From contig NZ_CP073720.1 in NCBI RefSeq assembly GCF_025137375.1, forward strand, positions 6,348,501 through 6,412,500: DNA of 64,000 bases, in the 5' to 3' direction. Origin of the DNA: Dactylosporangium fulvum. GTDB lineage: Bacteria > Actinomycetota > Actinomycetes > Mycobacteriales > Micromonosporaceae. Below are positions 8,910 to 16,675 of the stretch, piece after piece. The position numbers were made by a program, and so were the translations under genes. Every line of letters starts with the position of its first letter. The stretch's first letter is position 1. The notes below the pieces were generated by a model. That model was not told the DNA's origin, ran no database searches, and saw nothing but the letters and a program-made list of their open reading frames with translations.

Positions 8910-9882
8910 CGGGGGCGATCCACTCGTCGAGCGTGAACTCCTTCTTGATGAACTTGTTCTCCACGAGGAACTTGCGGGTGCCGTCGAGCAGCTTGATCCC
9001 CTCGTCGGAGAACGGCTCGTCGGGCAGCTGGTCCTTGACGGTGGTCTTCTTCACCAGGTCCGGCGGGAACTGCACCAGCGACACGGCGAACGTGAGGTAG
9101 TCGTCCCAGTTCGCCTTGGCCTCTTTCGTGGCGTCGCGCTGGACCTGCTGCCAGGCGGTCACGATGTCCTTGTGCGCGGCGAGGAACTTGTCGGTGACGA
9201 CGGTCGCGCTGGTGCCGCGGTAGCCGGGGTGGTCGGCCGACGCCTGGTCGATCCCGGGGTACCCCTTGGCCTTGAGCACCTCGTAGTTGATCGCCGGGAC
9301 GGCGGCCGCGTCGACGTCGCCGCGCTCCAGTGCCGCCTCGGTGTCGGTGCTGTAGAGGTGGATGATCTCGGCCGGCTTCACGCCCGCGTCGGCGAGGGCG
9401 CCGAGCAGGTAGCGGTGTATGTAGGAGCCGGTCTGCACGGCGACCTTCTTGCCCTGCAGGTCCTTGACGGACGCCGGTCCGCCGTTCTTCTTGGCCAGGA
9501 TGCCCGCGTCGTTGTTCACCACCGACTGGGCGATGAGTTTCGTCGGCTGGCCGGCGCCCTTCGCGACCAGCGCCGGCGTGTCGCCGTAGCTGGCCAGGTC
9601 GAGTTCGCCGGCGACGAGCGCCTGGTTGAGGTCGGGGCCGTTGGGGAACGTCACGACCTTGACGTCGGTGACGCCGATGCCGCTGAGCGCGGGCACCAGC
9701 TTGCCCTTGCTGTGCCACCAGCCGGTCGGGCCGGTGAGCCTGTTGCCGGTGCCGATCGTGCCGATCCGCAGCGTGAACCGGCCTCCCTCGCCGGCGGCCG
9801 CCGTCGCCGGCTCGCCGCCGCAGCCGGCGAGCCCGGGCACGGCGAGCAGGGCCAGGGCGGCGAGCGCGGTACGGAGTCTCAT
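8896..9882 (-). CDS. Sulfonate-type ABC transporter substrate-binding lipoprotein (SsuA-like)
   Basis: A 328-residue periplasmic-type binding protein. The signal peptide ends in lipobox LAGC (Cys21), so the mature protein is expected to be lipid-anchored outside the membrane. The body has features of the NMT1/SsuA/TauA family: RIGTIGTGN at the start, NGPDLNQALVAGELDLASYGDTPALVAKGAG and DLQGKKVAVQTGSYIHRYLLGAL. These capture alkanesulfonates, taurine, nitrate or similar anions. The ATG at 9882 is preceded by GAGAGAGGA and overlaps the stop of ferredoxin B (ATGA). It is unusual for the binding-protein gene to sit between two redox-pair copies rather than beside the permease. Confidence 0.85.
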   Translation of the reverse strand: MRLRTALAALALLAVPGLAGCGGEPATAAAGEGGRFTLRIGTIGTGNRLTGPTGWWHSKGKLVPALSGIGVTDVKVVTFPNGPDLNQALVAGELDLASYGDTPALVAKGAGQPTKLIAQSVVNNDAGILAKKNGGPASVKDLQGKKVAVQTGSYIHRYLLGALADAGVKPAEIIHLYSTDTEAALERGDVDAAAVPAINYEVLKAKGYPGIDQASADHPGYRGTSATVVTDKFLAAHKDIVTAWQQVQRDATKEAKANWDDYLTFAVSLVQFPPDLVKKTTVKDQLPDEPFSDEGIKLLDGTRKFLVENKFIKKEFTLDEWIAPGARA

Positions 9883-10241
9883 GGGGTTCCTCTCTCGGTG
9901 GTGGTGGCGGTCGTGCGCAGGGCCGGGCCGACCGCGGTGAGGGCACCGGGCCGGCGGCCGTGGCCCCAGCCGATCTCCTTGCGGTAGCTGCCGAGCAGCC
10001 CGGTGCGGGTCAGGTGCGCCTCGTCGCGCAGCGGGGATCCGTCGGGGACCGGGCCGCTGTCGGGCGCGACGAACAGCGCGTCGGCCGGGCAGTACGCCTC
10101 GCACATGAAGCAGGTCTGGCAGTCCGGCTGGCGCGCGATGACGGGCAGGCCGCCGGGCCCGCGGTCGAAGACGTTGGTCGGGCAGACCTCGACGCACCGG
10201 TCGCAGGTGATGCAGCGGGTCTCGGAGACGATCTCGATCAC
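9879..10241 (-). CDS. AprB-like 2[4Fe-4S] ferredoxin, copy B
   Basis: A 120-residue paralogue of the ferredoxin at 6976-7320. Clusters: CITCDRCVEVCPTNVF and CQTCFMCEAYCPADALFV. I place the start at the GTG at 10241, which forms a GTGA overlap with the stop of flavoprotein B and aligns with the start of copy A; a GTG at 10253 is also possible. The tail ends in a Thr-rich run after KEIGWGHGRR and differs from copy A. It probably serves as redox partner of flavoprotein B. Confidence 0.85.
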   Translation of the reverse strand: MIEIVSETRCITCDRCVEVCPTNVFDRGPGGLPVIARQPDCQTCFMCEAYCPADALFVAPDSGPVPDGSPLRDEAHLTRTGLLGSYRKEIGWGHGRRPGALTAVGPALRTTATTTERGTP

Positions 10242-11791
10242 GGCCGCACCCACACCTCGTCCAGGCCGCCGACACGCTGGCGACGGTGCTGGCCCGGGTC
10301 GGTGCCCGGGTGGTCGAGCCGTTTGTGCATGCCGCGGGTCTCGGTGCGGGACAGGGCCGCCTGGTACATCCAGCGGGCGTGGGCGATCATCGCCGCGGCC
10401 TGCCGGGCGCGGTACGCGTCACGGTCGTCCGCGTGCAGCGTCCGGCGCGCCTCGTCCCAGGCGCCGTCCAGGACCGCGAGGGCGGCGGCGAGCCGTTCCC
10501 CGGTGCGCAGATAGTTCGTCCGGTACGGGTGTGTCTGGCGCTTGACCAGCTCGACGAACGCCTGGTGGTCCCGCGCGCCACCGACGCGGCCGGTCGGTCG
10601 AAGCCCGGCGCCACCGGCCGGGCGCAGCGTGTCCCGGCGGCCCCGGCGGATCGCTGTGCGCGCCGCGGCAGCCCCCGCCCAGCTGCCCGAGCTGATCGCC
10701 CACGCCGCGTTGTGGCTGCCGCCGCCGGTGAACCCGCCGCAGATCAACTCGCGCGTGGCCGCGTCGCCGGCGGCGAACAGGCCGGGCACCGACGTGGCGC
10801 AGTCGTCGTCGACGACGTGGATGCCGCCGGTACCGCGGACGGTGCCCTCCAGCAACAGCGTGATCTCGAAGCGGTCGGTGAACGGGTTGATGCCGCGCCG
10901 GTCGAACGGCAGGAAGAAGTTGGGCTGTCCGTACCGCATCTGCCGCTGGGTCGCCTCGTCGGCGAGGTCCAGCCGCGCGTACACCTTCTGCTGGTCGGCC
11001 AGCACCCTGGCGATGACGGAGCGCCCGCGCTGGCTGCCGGCGCCGTCCAGGACCGAGCCGTCCTCGCGGTAGAAGGTGGCGTACGAGTAGTAGGCGGTCT
11101 TGGTGACCGTCGAGAACGCCGGTGCGATCGCGTAGGCGTTGGAGAACTCCATGCCGGACAGCTCCGCGCCGACCTCGGCGGCGAAGAGCGCGCCGTCGCC
11201 GGTGAGCACGTCGCAGCCGAGTGCGCCGGACAGGAACGCGCAGCCGCCGGTGGCCAGGACGACCGCACCGGCGCGTACCTGATACGGCCGGTCCGCCTGG
11301 CGCCGGTGCCCGGCGGCACCGACCACGCTGCCGGCCTCGTCGGTGAGCAGTTCCAGGACCGGGCTGTGGTCGAGGATGCGTACGCCGGCGCGCCGGATCC
11401 AGATGCGCATCCGCCGCATGTACTCGGGGCCCTGCACACCGCGGCGCAGCTGCTGCCCGTCGGCACCGACCGGGAACGGGTACCGCCCGGCGGCGGCGAG
11501 CTCGTTCATCCGGTCGTAGGTCTCGTCGAGGACCCGGCCCATCCAGCGCCGGTCGGCGAGGTAGCCGCCGAGCGCCTCCCGGCTGGCCATGGCGGCCTCG
11601 CGGGCGGCGGGCTCCGGTGGCACGTACCAGACGCCGGTGCCCGCCGAGGCGGTGGCGCCGCTCGTACCGCAGTAGCCCTTGTCTACCAGGAGGACGTCGG
11701 CGCCGCGCTGCGCGGCCTTCAGGGCGGCCCAGGCGCCGGCCGGGCCGCCGCCGACGACCAGTACGTCGGCGGTGAGGTCGTCGCTCGTCAT
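10238..11791 (-). CDS. AprA/fumarate-reductase-like flavoprotein, copy B
   Basis: A 517-residue paralogue of the protein at 7317-8909. It keeps the N-terminal VVGGGPAGAWAALKAAQRGA, DKGYCGTSG, ATGGCAFLSG, GMEFSNAYAIAPAF and GLFAAGDAATRELICGG segments in the same order. The two copies diverge between residues about 230 and 290, where active-site residues may lie, and in the Arg/Gly/Pro-rich linker before the C-terminal helical region. Thus the copies could act on different substrates. It overlaps the ATPase gene upstream (ATGA) and ferredoxin B downstream (GTGA), so coupling is tight throughout. Confidence 0.8.
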   Translation of the reverse strand: MTSDDLTADVLVVGGGPAGAWAALKAAQRGADVLLVDKGYCGTSGATASAGTGVWYVPPEPAAREAAMASREALGGYLADRRWMGRVLDETYDRMNELAAAGRYPFPVGADGQQLRRGVQGPEYMRRMRIWIRRAGVRILDHSPVLELLTDEAGSVVGAAGHRRQADRPYQVRAGAVVLATGGCAFLSGALGCDVLTGDGALFAAEVGAELSGMEFSNAYAIAPAFSTVTKTAYYSYATFYREDGSVLDGAGSQRGRSVIARVLADQQKVYARLDLADEATQRQMRYGQPNFFLPFDRRGINPFTDRFEITLLLEGTVRGTGGIHVVDDDCATSVPGLFAAGDAATRELICGGFTGGGSHNAAWAISSGSWAGAAAARTAIRRGRRDTLRPAGGAGLRPTGRVGGARDHQAFVELVKRQTHPYRTNYLRTGERLAAALAVLDGAWDEARRTLHADDRDAYRARQAAAMIAHARWMYQAALSRTETRGMHKRLDHPGTDPGQHRRQRVGGLDEVWVRP

Positions 11792-12513
11792 GGGGTCTCC
11801 TCCAGATCAGGGTTGACGCCGAGGCCCAGCAGCAGTTCACGGCGCAACGCCGCGAACCGGGGACTGTCGAGGCGGCGGGGCCGGGGAAGGTCGATGGTGA
11901 GGTCGCGGGCGATGCGGCCGTGTTCGAGCAGCAGCGCCCGGTCGGCCAGCAGCAGTGCCTCCTCCACGTCGTGGGTGACCAGCAGCACGGCCGGGCGGTG
12001 TTCCTGCCAGAGGCGGGCCACCAGGGCCTGCGCCTTGAGCCGGGTCAGCGCGTCGAGCGCGCCGAACGGCTCGTCGAGCAGCAGCAGCTCCGGCTGGCGC
12101 ACGAGGGCGCGGGCCAGGGCGACCCGTTGCGACTCGCCACCGGAGAGCGTCGAGGGCCACGCGTCGACGCGGTCCTCGAGGCCGACCTCGGCGAGCGCCG
12201 CGATCGCCCGCTCCCGCAGCCGCTTGCCGGTGACGCCGAGGGTGACGTTGCGCCCGACCCGCGACCACGGCAGGAGCCGGTGCTCCTGGAACACGATGGC
12301 CCGCCGCTGCGGCACGTCGAAGTGCCCCTCAGCACCCTTGTCGAGCCCGGCGACGGCCTTGAGCAGTGTGCTCTTGCCGGAGCCGCTGGCGCCGAGCAGC
12401 GCGACGAACTCGCCCGGCGCGATGGTCAGGTCGACGCCGTCGAGGACGGTGCGGCCGGCGAAGCGGCGGGTCACACCGCGGACGGTCACCCCTCCGGTCA
12501 GCATGGCGGTCAT
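11788..12513 (-). CDS. ABC transporter ATP-binding protein, SsuB/TauB-like
   Basis: A 241-residue cytoplasmic ATPase of the importer type. Walker A GASGSGKST is at about residue 41, the Q-loop lies in VFQEHRLLPW (the HRLLPW signature is typical for the nitrate/sulfonate family), the ABC signature is LSGGE, Walker B is LLLLDEPFGALD and the H-loop is THDVEEAL. It energises the permease encoded 3 bases upstream. Two ATGs are close together at the start; the first (12513) is used here. Confidence 0.9.
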   Translation of the reverse strand: MTAMLTGGVTVRGVTRRFAGRTVLDGVDLTIAPGEFVALLGASGSGKSTLLKAVAGLDKGAEGHFDVPQRRAIVFQEHRLLPWSRVGRNVTLGVTGKRLRERAIAALAEVGLEDRVDAWPSTLSGGESQRVALARALVRQPELLLLDEPFGALDALTRLKAQALVARLWQEHRPAVLLVTHDVEEALLLADRALLLEHGRIARDLTIDLPRPRRLDSPRFAALRRELLLGLGVNPDLEETP

Positions 12514-12516
12514 CTG

Positions 12517-13368
12517 TCACACCCCTGTGAATCCGCGCCGCCAGACGAGCGTGCGGCGTTCGAGGAACCGGACGAACTGGTCGGTCAGCAGGCCCAGCAG
12601 CGCGTAGACGACCAGGACGACAAAGATGACGTCGGTGCGCAGGAACTCCCGCGCGTCGTTCATCAGGAAGCCGATGCCCTGCGTGGTCGCGGTCTGCTCG
12701 GCCACGACGAGACTGAGCCAGCCGATGCCGAGCGCCTGGCGCAGCCCGACGAAGATCTGCGGCACCGCGCCGGGCAGGATGACCCGGCGGATCAGGCCGA
12801 ACGTGCCGACACCGCAGGATCGGGCCGACTCGACGAAACGCTCGTCGACGCCGCGGATGCCGTGCAGCACGTTAATGTACAGCGGGAAGATCGGCCCGAT
12901 CGTGATCAGCGCGATCTTCGCGGTCTCGCCGATGCCGAACCAGATGATGAACAGCGGCACGAGGGCGAGGTGCGGCAGCATCCGCAGCGCCTGGATCGGC
13001 GCGTCGACGACGTCCTCGCCCGCCTTCACCAGGCCGGCGAGCAGCCCGAGGAGGAGTCCGGCGGTCAGGCCGAACGCGAGGCCTTTGGCGACCCGCTCCA
13101 GCGAGACGAGCAGGTGTGCCTGCAGTTCCCCGGCCCGGATCAACTCGAGGGCGGCCGTCCACACGTCGGTCGGCGCGGGTGTCGTGCTGCCGAGCCAGCC
13201 GCGGGGAGCGGCGTACTGCCAGAACGCGACGATGACGGCGAGGCCGCTGAGCCGCCTGGACTGGACGAGCAGCCGGCGGAGCCGGCCGTTGCCGCGGCCG
13301 TCACCGACGGCCGGGCTGGTGGCGGGCGCTGCGGTGGGCGCTGGACGGGCAATGTCGATTGTGGACAC
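12517..13368 (-). CDS. ABC transporter permease, SsuC/TauC-like
   Basis: A 283-residue membrane protein of the BPD_transp_1 family with about six membrane segments. After a hydrophilic N-terminus of some 45 residues come the first helix (LSGLAVIVAFWQY) and the EAA-loop region ESARSCGVGTFGLIRRVILPGAVPQIFVGLRQALG, which docks with the ATPase. I chose the GTG at 13368 because AAGGAG lies five bases before it; the open frame extends upstream to 13440 but through the leader region. It is the first structural gene of the operon, 93 bases after the leader-peptide stop. Confidence 0.9.
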   Translation of the reverse strand: MSTIDIARPAPTAAPATSPAVGDGRGNGRLRRLLVQSRRLSGLAVIVAFWQYAAPRGWLGSTTPAPTDVWTAALELIRAGELQAHLLVSLERVAKGLAFGLTAGLLLGLLAGLVKAGEDVVDAPIQALRMLPHLALVPLFIIWFGIGETAKIALITIGPIFPLYINVLHGIRGVDERFVESARSCGVGTFGLIRRVILPGAVPQIFVGLRQALGIGWLSLVVAEQTATTQGIGFLMNDAREFLRTDVIFVVLVVYALLGLLTDQFVRFLERRTLVWRRGFTGV

Positions 13369-13453
13369 TTCGGCTCCTTGTGGGTACGGCTCTGCCGTGC
13401 CTCGTCCACATCGACGGGGCACCCGGGGATGCGCGTGCAAGAGGGCCGGGGAC

Positions 13454-13472
13454 GTGCGCGCTCAGCGCGCAC
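13454..13472 (-). promoter_or_regulatory. GC-only hairpin with the leader stop codon as its loop
   Basis: Arms GTGCGCGC (13454-13461) and GCGCGCAC (13465-13472) are perfect complements; the three-base loop (13462-13464) is exactly the TGA of the leader peptide. A ribosome at or near the stop would prevent the hairpin forming. A second TGCGCG at 13430-13435 could compete for pairing. This layout suggests attenuation coupled to leader translation, by inference. Confidence 0.5.
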
Positions 13473-13545
13473 GAAGGAGCAGGCGACAGCCGCAGCTGGT
13501 CGGCATCGTCACCGCGACGATCCCGTCGGCAAGGCCCCTGGTCAT
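13462..13545 (-). CDS. Cysteine-containing leader peptide of the sulfonate-type operon
   Basis: A 27-codon open frame whose C-terminal half reads PTSCGCRLLLRAR, with two cysteines around a glycine, then a run of Leu and Arg codons and a TGA in a hairpin loop. The ATG lies seven bases after a -10 box, so translation would be leaderless. Short cysteine-containing leaders that act as cysteine-responsive attenuators precede sulfur operons in mycobacteria, and similar putative leader peptides are known in Streptomyces. Stalling at scarce Cys-tRNA would alter folding of the following RNA and let transcription or translation of the transporter proceed. An internal ATG (13503-13505) would give a 14-residue version. 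Its role is inferred. Confidence 0.55.
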   Translation of the reverse strand: MTRGLADGIVAVTMPTSCGCRLLLRAR

Positions 13546-13552
13546 GTCGGAG

Positions 13553-13581
13553 AGCCTAGCCCGGTATTCCTACCTGGTAAA
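13553..13581 (-). promoter_or_regulatory. Promoter of the sulfonate-type operon
   Basis: Minus-strand -35 TTTACC (13576-13581), spacer of 17 bases and -10 TAGGCT (13553-13558), seven bases before the leader ATG. The region around the -35 is AT-rich by local standards and includes TACCTGGTA (13571-13579), a short palindrome that could bind a regulator. Confidence 0.6.
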
Positions 13582-13589
13582 TATGAATC

Positions 13590-13664
13590 TCACCGAATGG
13601 AAGACGAGTCACACGGGTGGCGCACGCGGCGGCCGGGGACGCCGTGCATGATCGGTCCGACCAT
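13590..13664 (-). CDS. Possible 24-residue small ORF upstream of the sulfonate promoter
   Basis: ATG at 13664 is preceded at six bases by AAGGGGG, an excellent ribosome-binding sequence; the frame codes a 24-residue peptide starting MVGPIMHGVPG and stops nine bases before the -35 of the sulfonate operon. I recognise no family. It may be chance. Confidence 0.2.
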   Translation of the reverse strand: MVGPIMHGVPGRRVRHPCDSSSIR

Positions 13665-14177
13665 GGGTAGCCCCCTTGTGTGATCGTGCATCCGAACCAG
13701 CCACCGGCGTGGCGGCGATGAGGAAGCCGGACGGTGACCGTCGTGAGTGCGCAATCCCCAGGCCGGCCGGCGGATGTCTCGAAGATCGCGGTTTTTGCGC
13801 GCCGACTCGCTCGGTGACGATCTGCTCGTCGTCCGGCCCTGCTCGCGTCCGGTCCGAACGCGGAACCGGCGCGCCGCGGCATGCGCGGTTCCTGCACGAC
13901 CGGCCCGGCCCGGTGGGCCGGGTCGTCGTCGTGCCACCCGCGCCCGGCATCCGCGGGGCCGAGCCCGGCGAGCGCCGGCTCGGCCCCGCGGTCACGGCGG
14001 CCCGGCCTGCGACCGTCGCGACTCGCTCGTCGCGGACATCCCGGATCCGGAGGTGATCGGCGCCATGTCGGACCTGCTCCCGCACGGCACCGCGCGCCAC
14101 AGCCTCGACGCCGGACCGTGCGCGTGAACGAGGTCCTCGACACCACCCGTGCGGGTGAGGGCGACAGGAGCAGGCGC
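13665..14177. other. Region without a convincing gene between the operon and the histidine kinase
   Basis: About 500 bases upstream of both divergent transcription units. Open frames exist in several phases, but none has a start signal or recognisable sequence. In the plus direction, short phrases with protein-like composition (for example DSLVADIPDPEVIGAMSDLL, ending at 14127) occur in one frame, so a decayed gene is possible. Confidence 0.35.
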
Positions 14178-16055
14178 GTGATGCTGGCACGTCTGGGGGC
14201 CTGGCTCGTACGGCCCACGCCGCCGAAGCTCGTCGTGGGTGTCCTGGTCTGCGCGCTGTTCCTGGCCGTGGAGACCCTGCTGGTCTACCCGTTGTCCCGG
14301 CTGGCGCCACGCGAGGCGCTGGCCGTGATTTTCCTGCTCGGCGTGCTGGTCGTCTCGACGGTCTGGAGGCTGTGGCTGGCGGTGGTGATGTCCTTCGTCA
14401 GCGCCTTCACCTTCAACTTCTTCCCCGTGGCGCCCGAAGGGCGCTTCACCGTCCGGGACAGCCACGACTGGGCGGAGCTCGCCGTCTTCCTCGTCGTAGC
14501 AGTCCTCGCCAGCTCGGTGGGGCAGCTGGCCAGGTCCCGGGCGGTCGAGGCGCTGGAGCGGCACCGGGAGGCGCAGATCTTCATCGGGCTGACCCGGCTC
14601 ATGCTCAGTACCGACGACATGTCGTCGGTACTGCCTGAGGCGTCCCGCCGCCTCTCGCACGCCCTGGACCTGCCCTTCGCCGACCTGCACCTCGGCGAGG
14701 TGGCCGCCGGCGCGGGCCGGGTGACGTTCCCGCTGCGCTACCACGCCAGGGTGGGCACCCTCGTCGTCCCCGCCGGCCTGCCGGACCCGATGGTGCGCCG
14801 ACTGGAGGACCGGGTGGTGCCGGCGCTCGCGATGGTGCTGCGCGCCGCGAGCGACCGCGAGGAGATGAGCGACTCGCTGCGGGCCAGCCGCGACGAACTG
14901 CGCGCGCTGGTCACCGAGCAGCAGGTGTTGCGCCGGGTGGCCGTGCTCGTCGCACAAGGCGCTCCGCCGTCCGACGTCGTCGCCGCGGTCGCCGCCGAGA
15001 CGGCATGGCTGCTCGACGCGGACGCCACCCGGCTGATGCGCGCCGAGGTCCCGGGCACCGTCACGGTCCTCGCCGAGTACAGCAAACCGGGGATGGAACC
15101 ATTGCTCGGCAAGCGGCTCAAGACCTCCGGCGGCGCCACGGAACTGGTCCTGAACACCGGCCGGCCCGCCCACGTCGACAGCTACGAGGTGCGCGCCGGC
15201 GCGCTGGCCGAACTGGCCCGCCGCGAGGGCTTCCACGCCTCGGTCGGCGCGCCGATCGTGGTCGAGGGCCGGATGTGGGGCGCGCTGGTCGTCCTCTGGT
15301 CGCGCCACCTGCCGCCGCCCTCGGACGCCGAGAGCCGCCTGGCACAGTTCACCGAGCTCGTCGCCACCGCCGTCGCGAACACCGAGAGCCAGGGGGAGCT
15401 GAAGGCGTCGCGCGCCCGGATCGTCTTCGCCGCCGACGAGGCGCGCCGCTCCTTCGAACGCGACCTGCACGACGGGCTGCAGCAGCGGCTCGTGTCACTC
15501 GGCCTGGAGCTGCGCGCCGCCGAGGCCATGGTGCCCTCCGACCACGACGAGCTGCGGGCCCGGCTGTCACAGACGACCGAAGGGCTCTCGGCGGCGTTCC
15601 AGGACCTCCAGGAGATCACCCGCGGCCTCCATCCGGCGATCCTCTCCCAGGGCGGCCTCGGCCCCGCCCTGAAGGCCCTCGCCCGCCGCTGCCCGATCCC
15701 CGTCACGATGGACCCCGGACCGAAGCGACGGCTGCCCAGCTGCGTCGAGGTGGCCGCGTACTACGTCGTGTCCGAGGCCCTCACCAACGTGGCCAAGCAT
15801 GCGCAGTCCGACGAGGCCTACGTCGACATCAACATCGCCGAGGACGGCTCCGGGCACGAGTGCCTGACGGTCTCGATCCGCGACGACGGCGTCGGCGGCG
15901 CCGACCCCGGCCTCGGTTCGGGGCTCGTCGGCCTCACCGACCGTGTTGAGGCGCTCGGCGGGCAGTTGCAGCTCACCAGCCCGGCGGGCTACGGCACGAC
16001 GCTGGTGGCCACGTTGCCGGTCGACGTCGACTGCACCCGGCCGCCGCACCGCTGA
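14178..16055 (+). CDS. Membrane histidine kinase: DUF4118, GAF, HisKA_3, HATPase
   Basis: A 625-residue sensor kinase of the NarL-partner type. Four membrane helices within residues 15-125 enclose the FNFFPVAPEGRFTVRDSHDW segment of the DUF4118 module also found in KdpD. A coiled region and a GAF-like domain follow. The phospho-acceptor histidine is in FERDLHDGLQQRLVSLGLEL (about residue 431), and the ATP-binding part shows NVAKHA, DDGVGG and GSGLVGL. GTG 14178 is preceded by AGGAG at seven bases; GTG 14124 is possible. No response-regulator gene is adjacent, so its partner is unknown. Confidence 0.85.
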   Translation: MMLARLGAWLVRPTPPKLVVGVLVCALFLAVETLLVYPLSRLAPREALAVIFLLGVLVVSTVWRLWLAVVMSFVSAFTFNFFPVAPEGRFTVRDSHDWAELAVFLVVAVLASSVGQLARSRAVEALERHREAQIFIGLTRLMLSTDDMSSVLPEASRRLSHALDLPFADLHLGEVAAGAGRVTFPLRYHARVGTLVVPAGLPDPMVRRLEDRVVPALAMVLRAASDREEMSDSLRASRDELRALVTEQQVLRRVAVLVAQGAPPSDVVAAVAAETAWLLDADATRLMRAEVPGTVTVLAEYSKPGMEPLLGKRLKTSGGATELVLNTGRPAHVDSYEVRAGALAELARREGFHASVGAPIVVEGRMWGALVVLWSRHLPPPSDAESRLAQFTELVATAVANTESQGELKASRARIVFAADEARRSFERDLHDGLQQRLVSLGLELRAAEAMVPSDHDELRARLSQTTEGLSAAFQDLQEITRGLHPAILSQGGLGPALKALARRCPIPVTMDPGPKRRLPSCVEVAAYYVVSEALTNVAKHAQSDEAYVDINIAEDGSGHECLTVSIRDDGVGGADPGLGSGLVGLTDRVEALGGQLQLTSPAGYGTTLVATLPVDVDCTRPPHR

Positions 16056-16125
16056 CCCGAGGGCAGCCTCAGGCGCGCCGCGGTGCCGTCCTCCCCCTGC
16101 CCGAGCTCGGCAGCGGCCGGTGCGG

Positions 16126-16407
16126 TCAATCGCGGGGCAGCAGCGGGCCGAGCGGGCCGAGGTCGATGTTCAGGTCCTCCCGGCGGATCTGGAAGTGCTC
16201 CAGCACCTCACCCATCCGGTCGTCCAGCGCCATCAGCGTCAGGCCGATCCGTTCGACCTGCTCGTCGGTGAGGTCACCCTCGTCGACGCGGCGCACCGCC
16301 TGGCGCTCCACGAGCTGGCGCAGCAGCTCGACCACGGTCAGCACGAGGGTCGCGAAGTCCCGTTCCACCGTGTCGCGGTCGAGGCGGAGCCGCTCATACT
16401 CGCGCAT
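16126..16407 (-). CDS. gvpK: Gas vesicle protein GvpK
   Basis: A 93-residue GvpK. The family pattern is clear: LVLTVVELLRQLVERQAVRRVDEGDLTDEQVERIGLTLMALDDRM and the near-invariant end LNIDLGPLGPLL. GvpK is an accessory protein needed for vesicle formation in several hosts. The ATG at 16407 has GGAG at seven bases; a GTG six bases upstream is too close to it. It overlaps the gvpS end by 14 bases and closes the operon. Confidence 0.95.
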   Translation of the reverse strand: MREYERLRLDRDTVERDFATLVLTVVELLRQLVERQAVRRVDEGDLTDEQVERIGLTLMALDDRMGEVLEHFQIRREDLNIDLGPLGPLLPRD

Positions 16408-16675
16408 CGGCACGCTCCTCGACAGGCACCGGCGACGCGACAGGTGCCGACGACGCGACGTGCACCGACGACGCGACAGGCGCCGGCAACGCCGCAGGCT
16501 CCCGCCACCCGGCGGGCTCCAGCGACATGCCCGCGTGCACCGACGTCACGACGGCCCGCAGCGAGATGCGCACCAGGTCGACGTCGGCGATCGCGAGCGT
16601 GATGTCACCCGTCACCACGACACCGCCGGCCAGGACCCGGTCGAGCAGGTCCACCAGCGCGACCTCCCGCTTCAT
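16394..16675 (-). CDS. gvpS: GvpA-family minor gas vesicle protein (GvpS/GvpM type)
   Basis: A 93-residue protein whose first 50 residues match the GvpA fold: REVALVDLLDRVLAGGVVVTG followed by DITLAIADVDLVRISLRAVVTSV. The remaining 40 residues are Ala/Val/Pro-rich with repeated SS-VHVASS-APVAS phrases. The position between gvpL and gvpK corresponds to gvpS of Streptomyces; GvpM and GvpJ are related names. It may act in vesicle nucleation. The start ATG overlaps the gvpL stop in ATGA. Confidence 0.85.
   Translation of the reverse strand: MKREVALVDLLDRVLAGGVVVTGDITLAIADVDLVRISLRAVVTSVHAGMSLEPAGWREPAALPAPVASSVHVASSAPVASPVPVEERADARV

Noticed and set aside
7431..8936. Plus-strand open frame of 501 codons antisense to flavoprotein A
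   Set aside because: Composition of a shadow frame; the minus strand has FAD motifs and coupled neighbours.
10286..12607. Plus-strand open frame of 773 codons antisense to flavoprotein B and the ABC ATPase
   Set aside because: Covers two recognised minus-strand genes; no motif of its own.
13556..14310. Overlapping minus-strand frames of 115-233 codons between the sulfonate operon and the histidine kinase
   Set aside because: No start signals, no recognisable motifs and Arg-rich composition; treated as intergenic.
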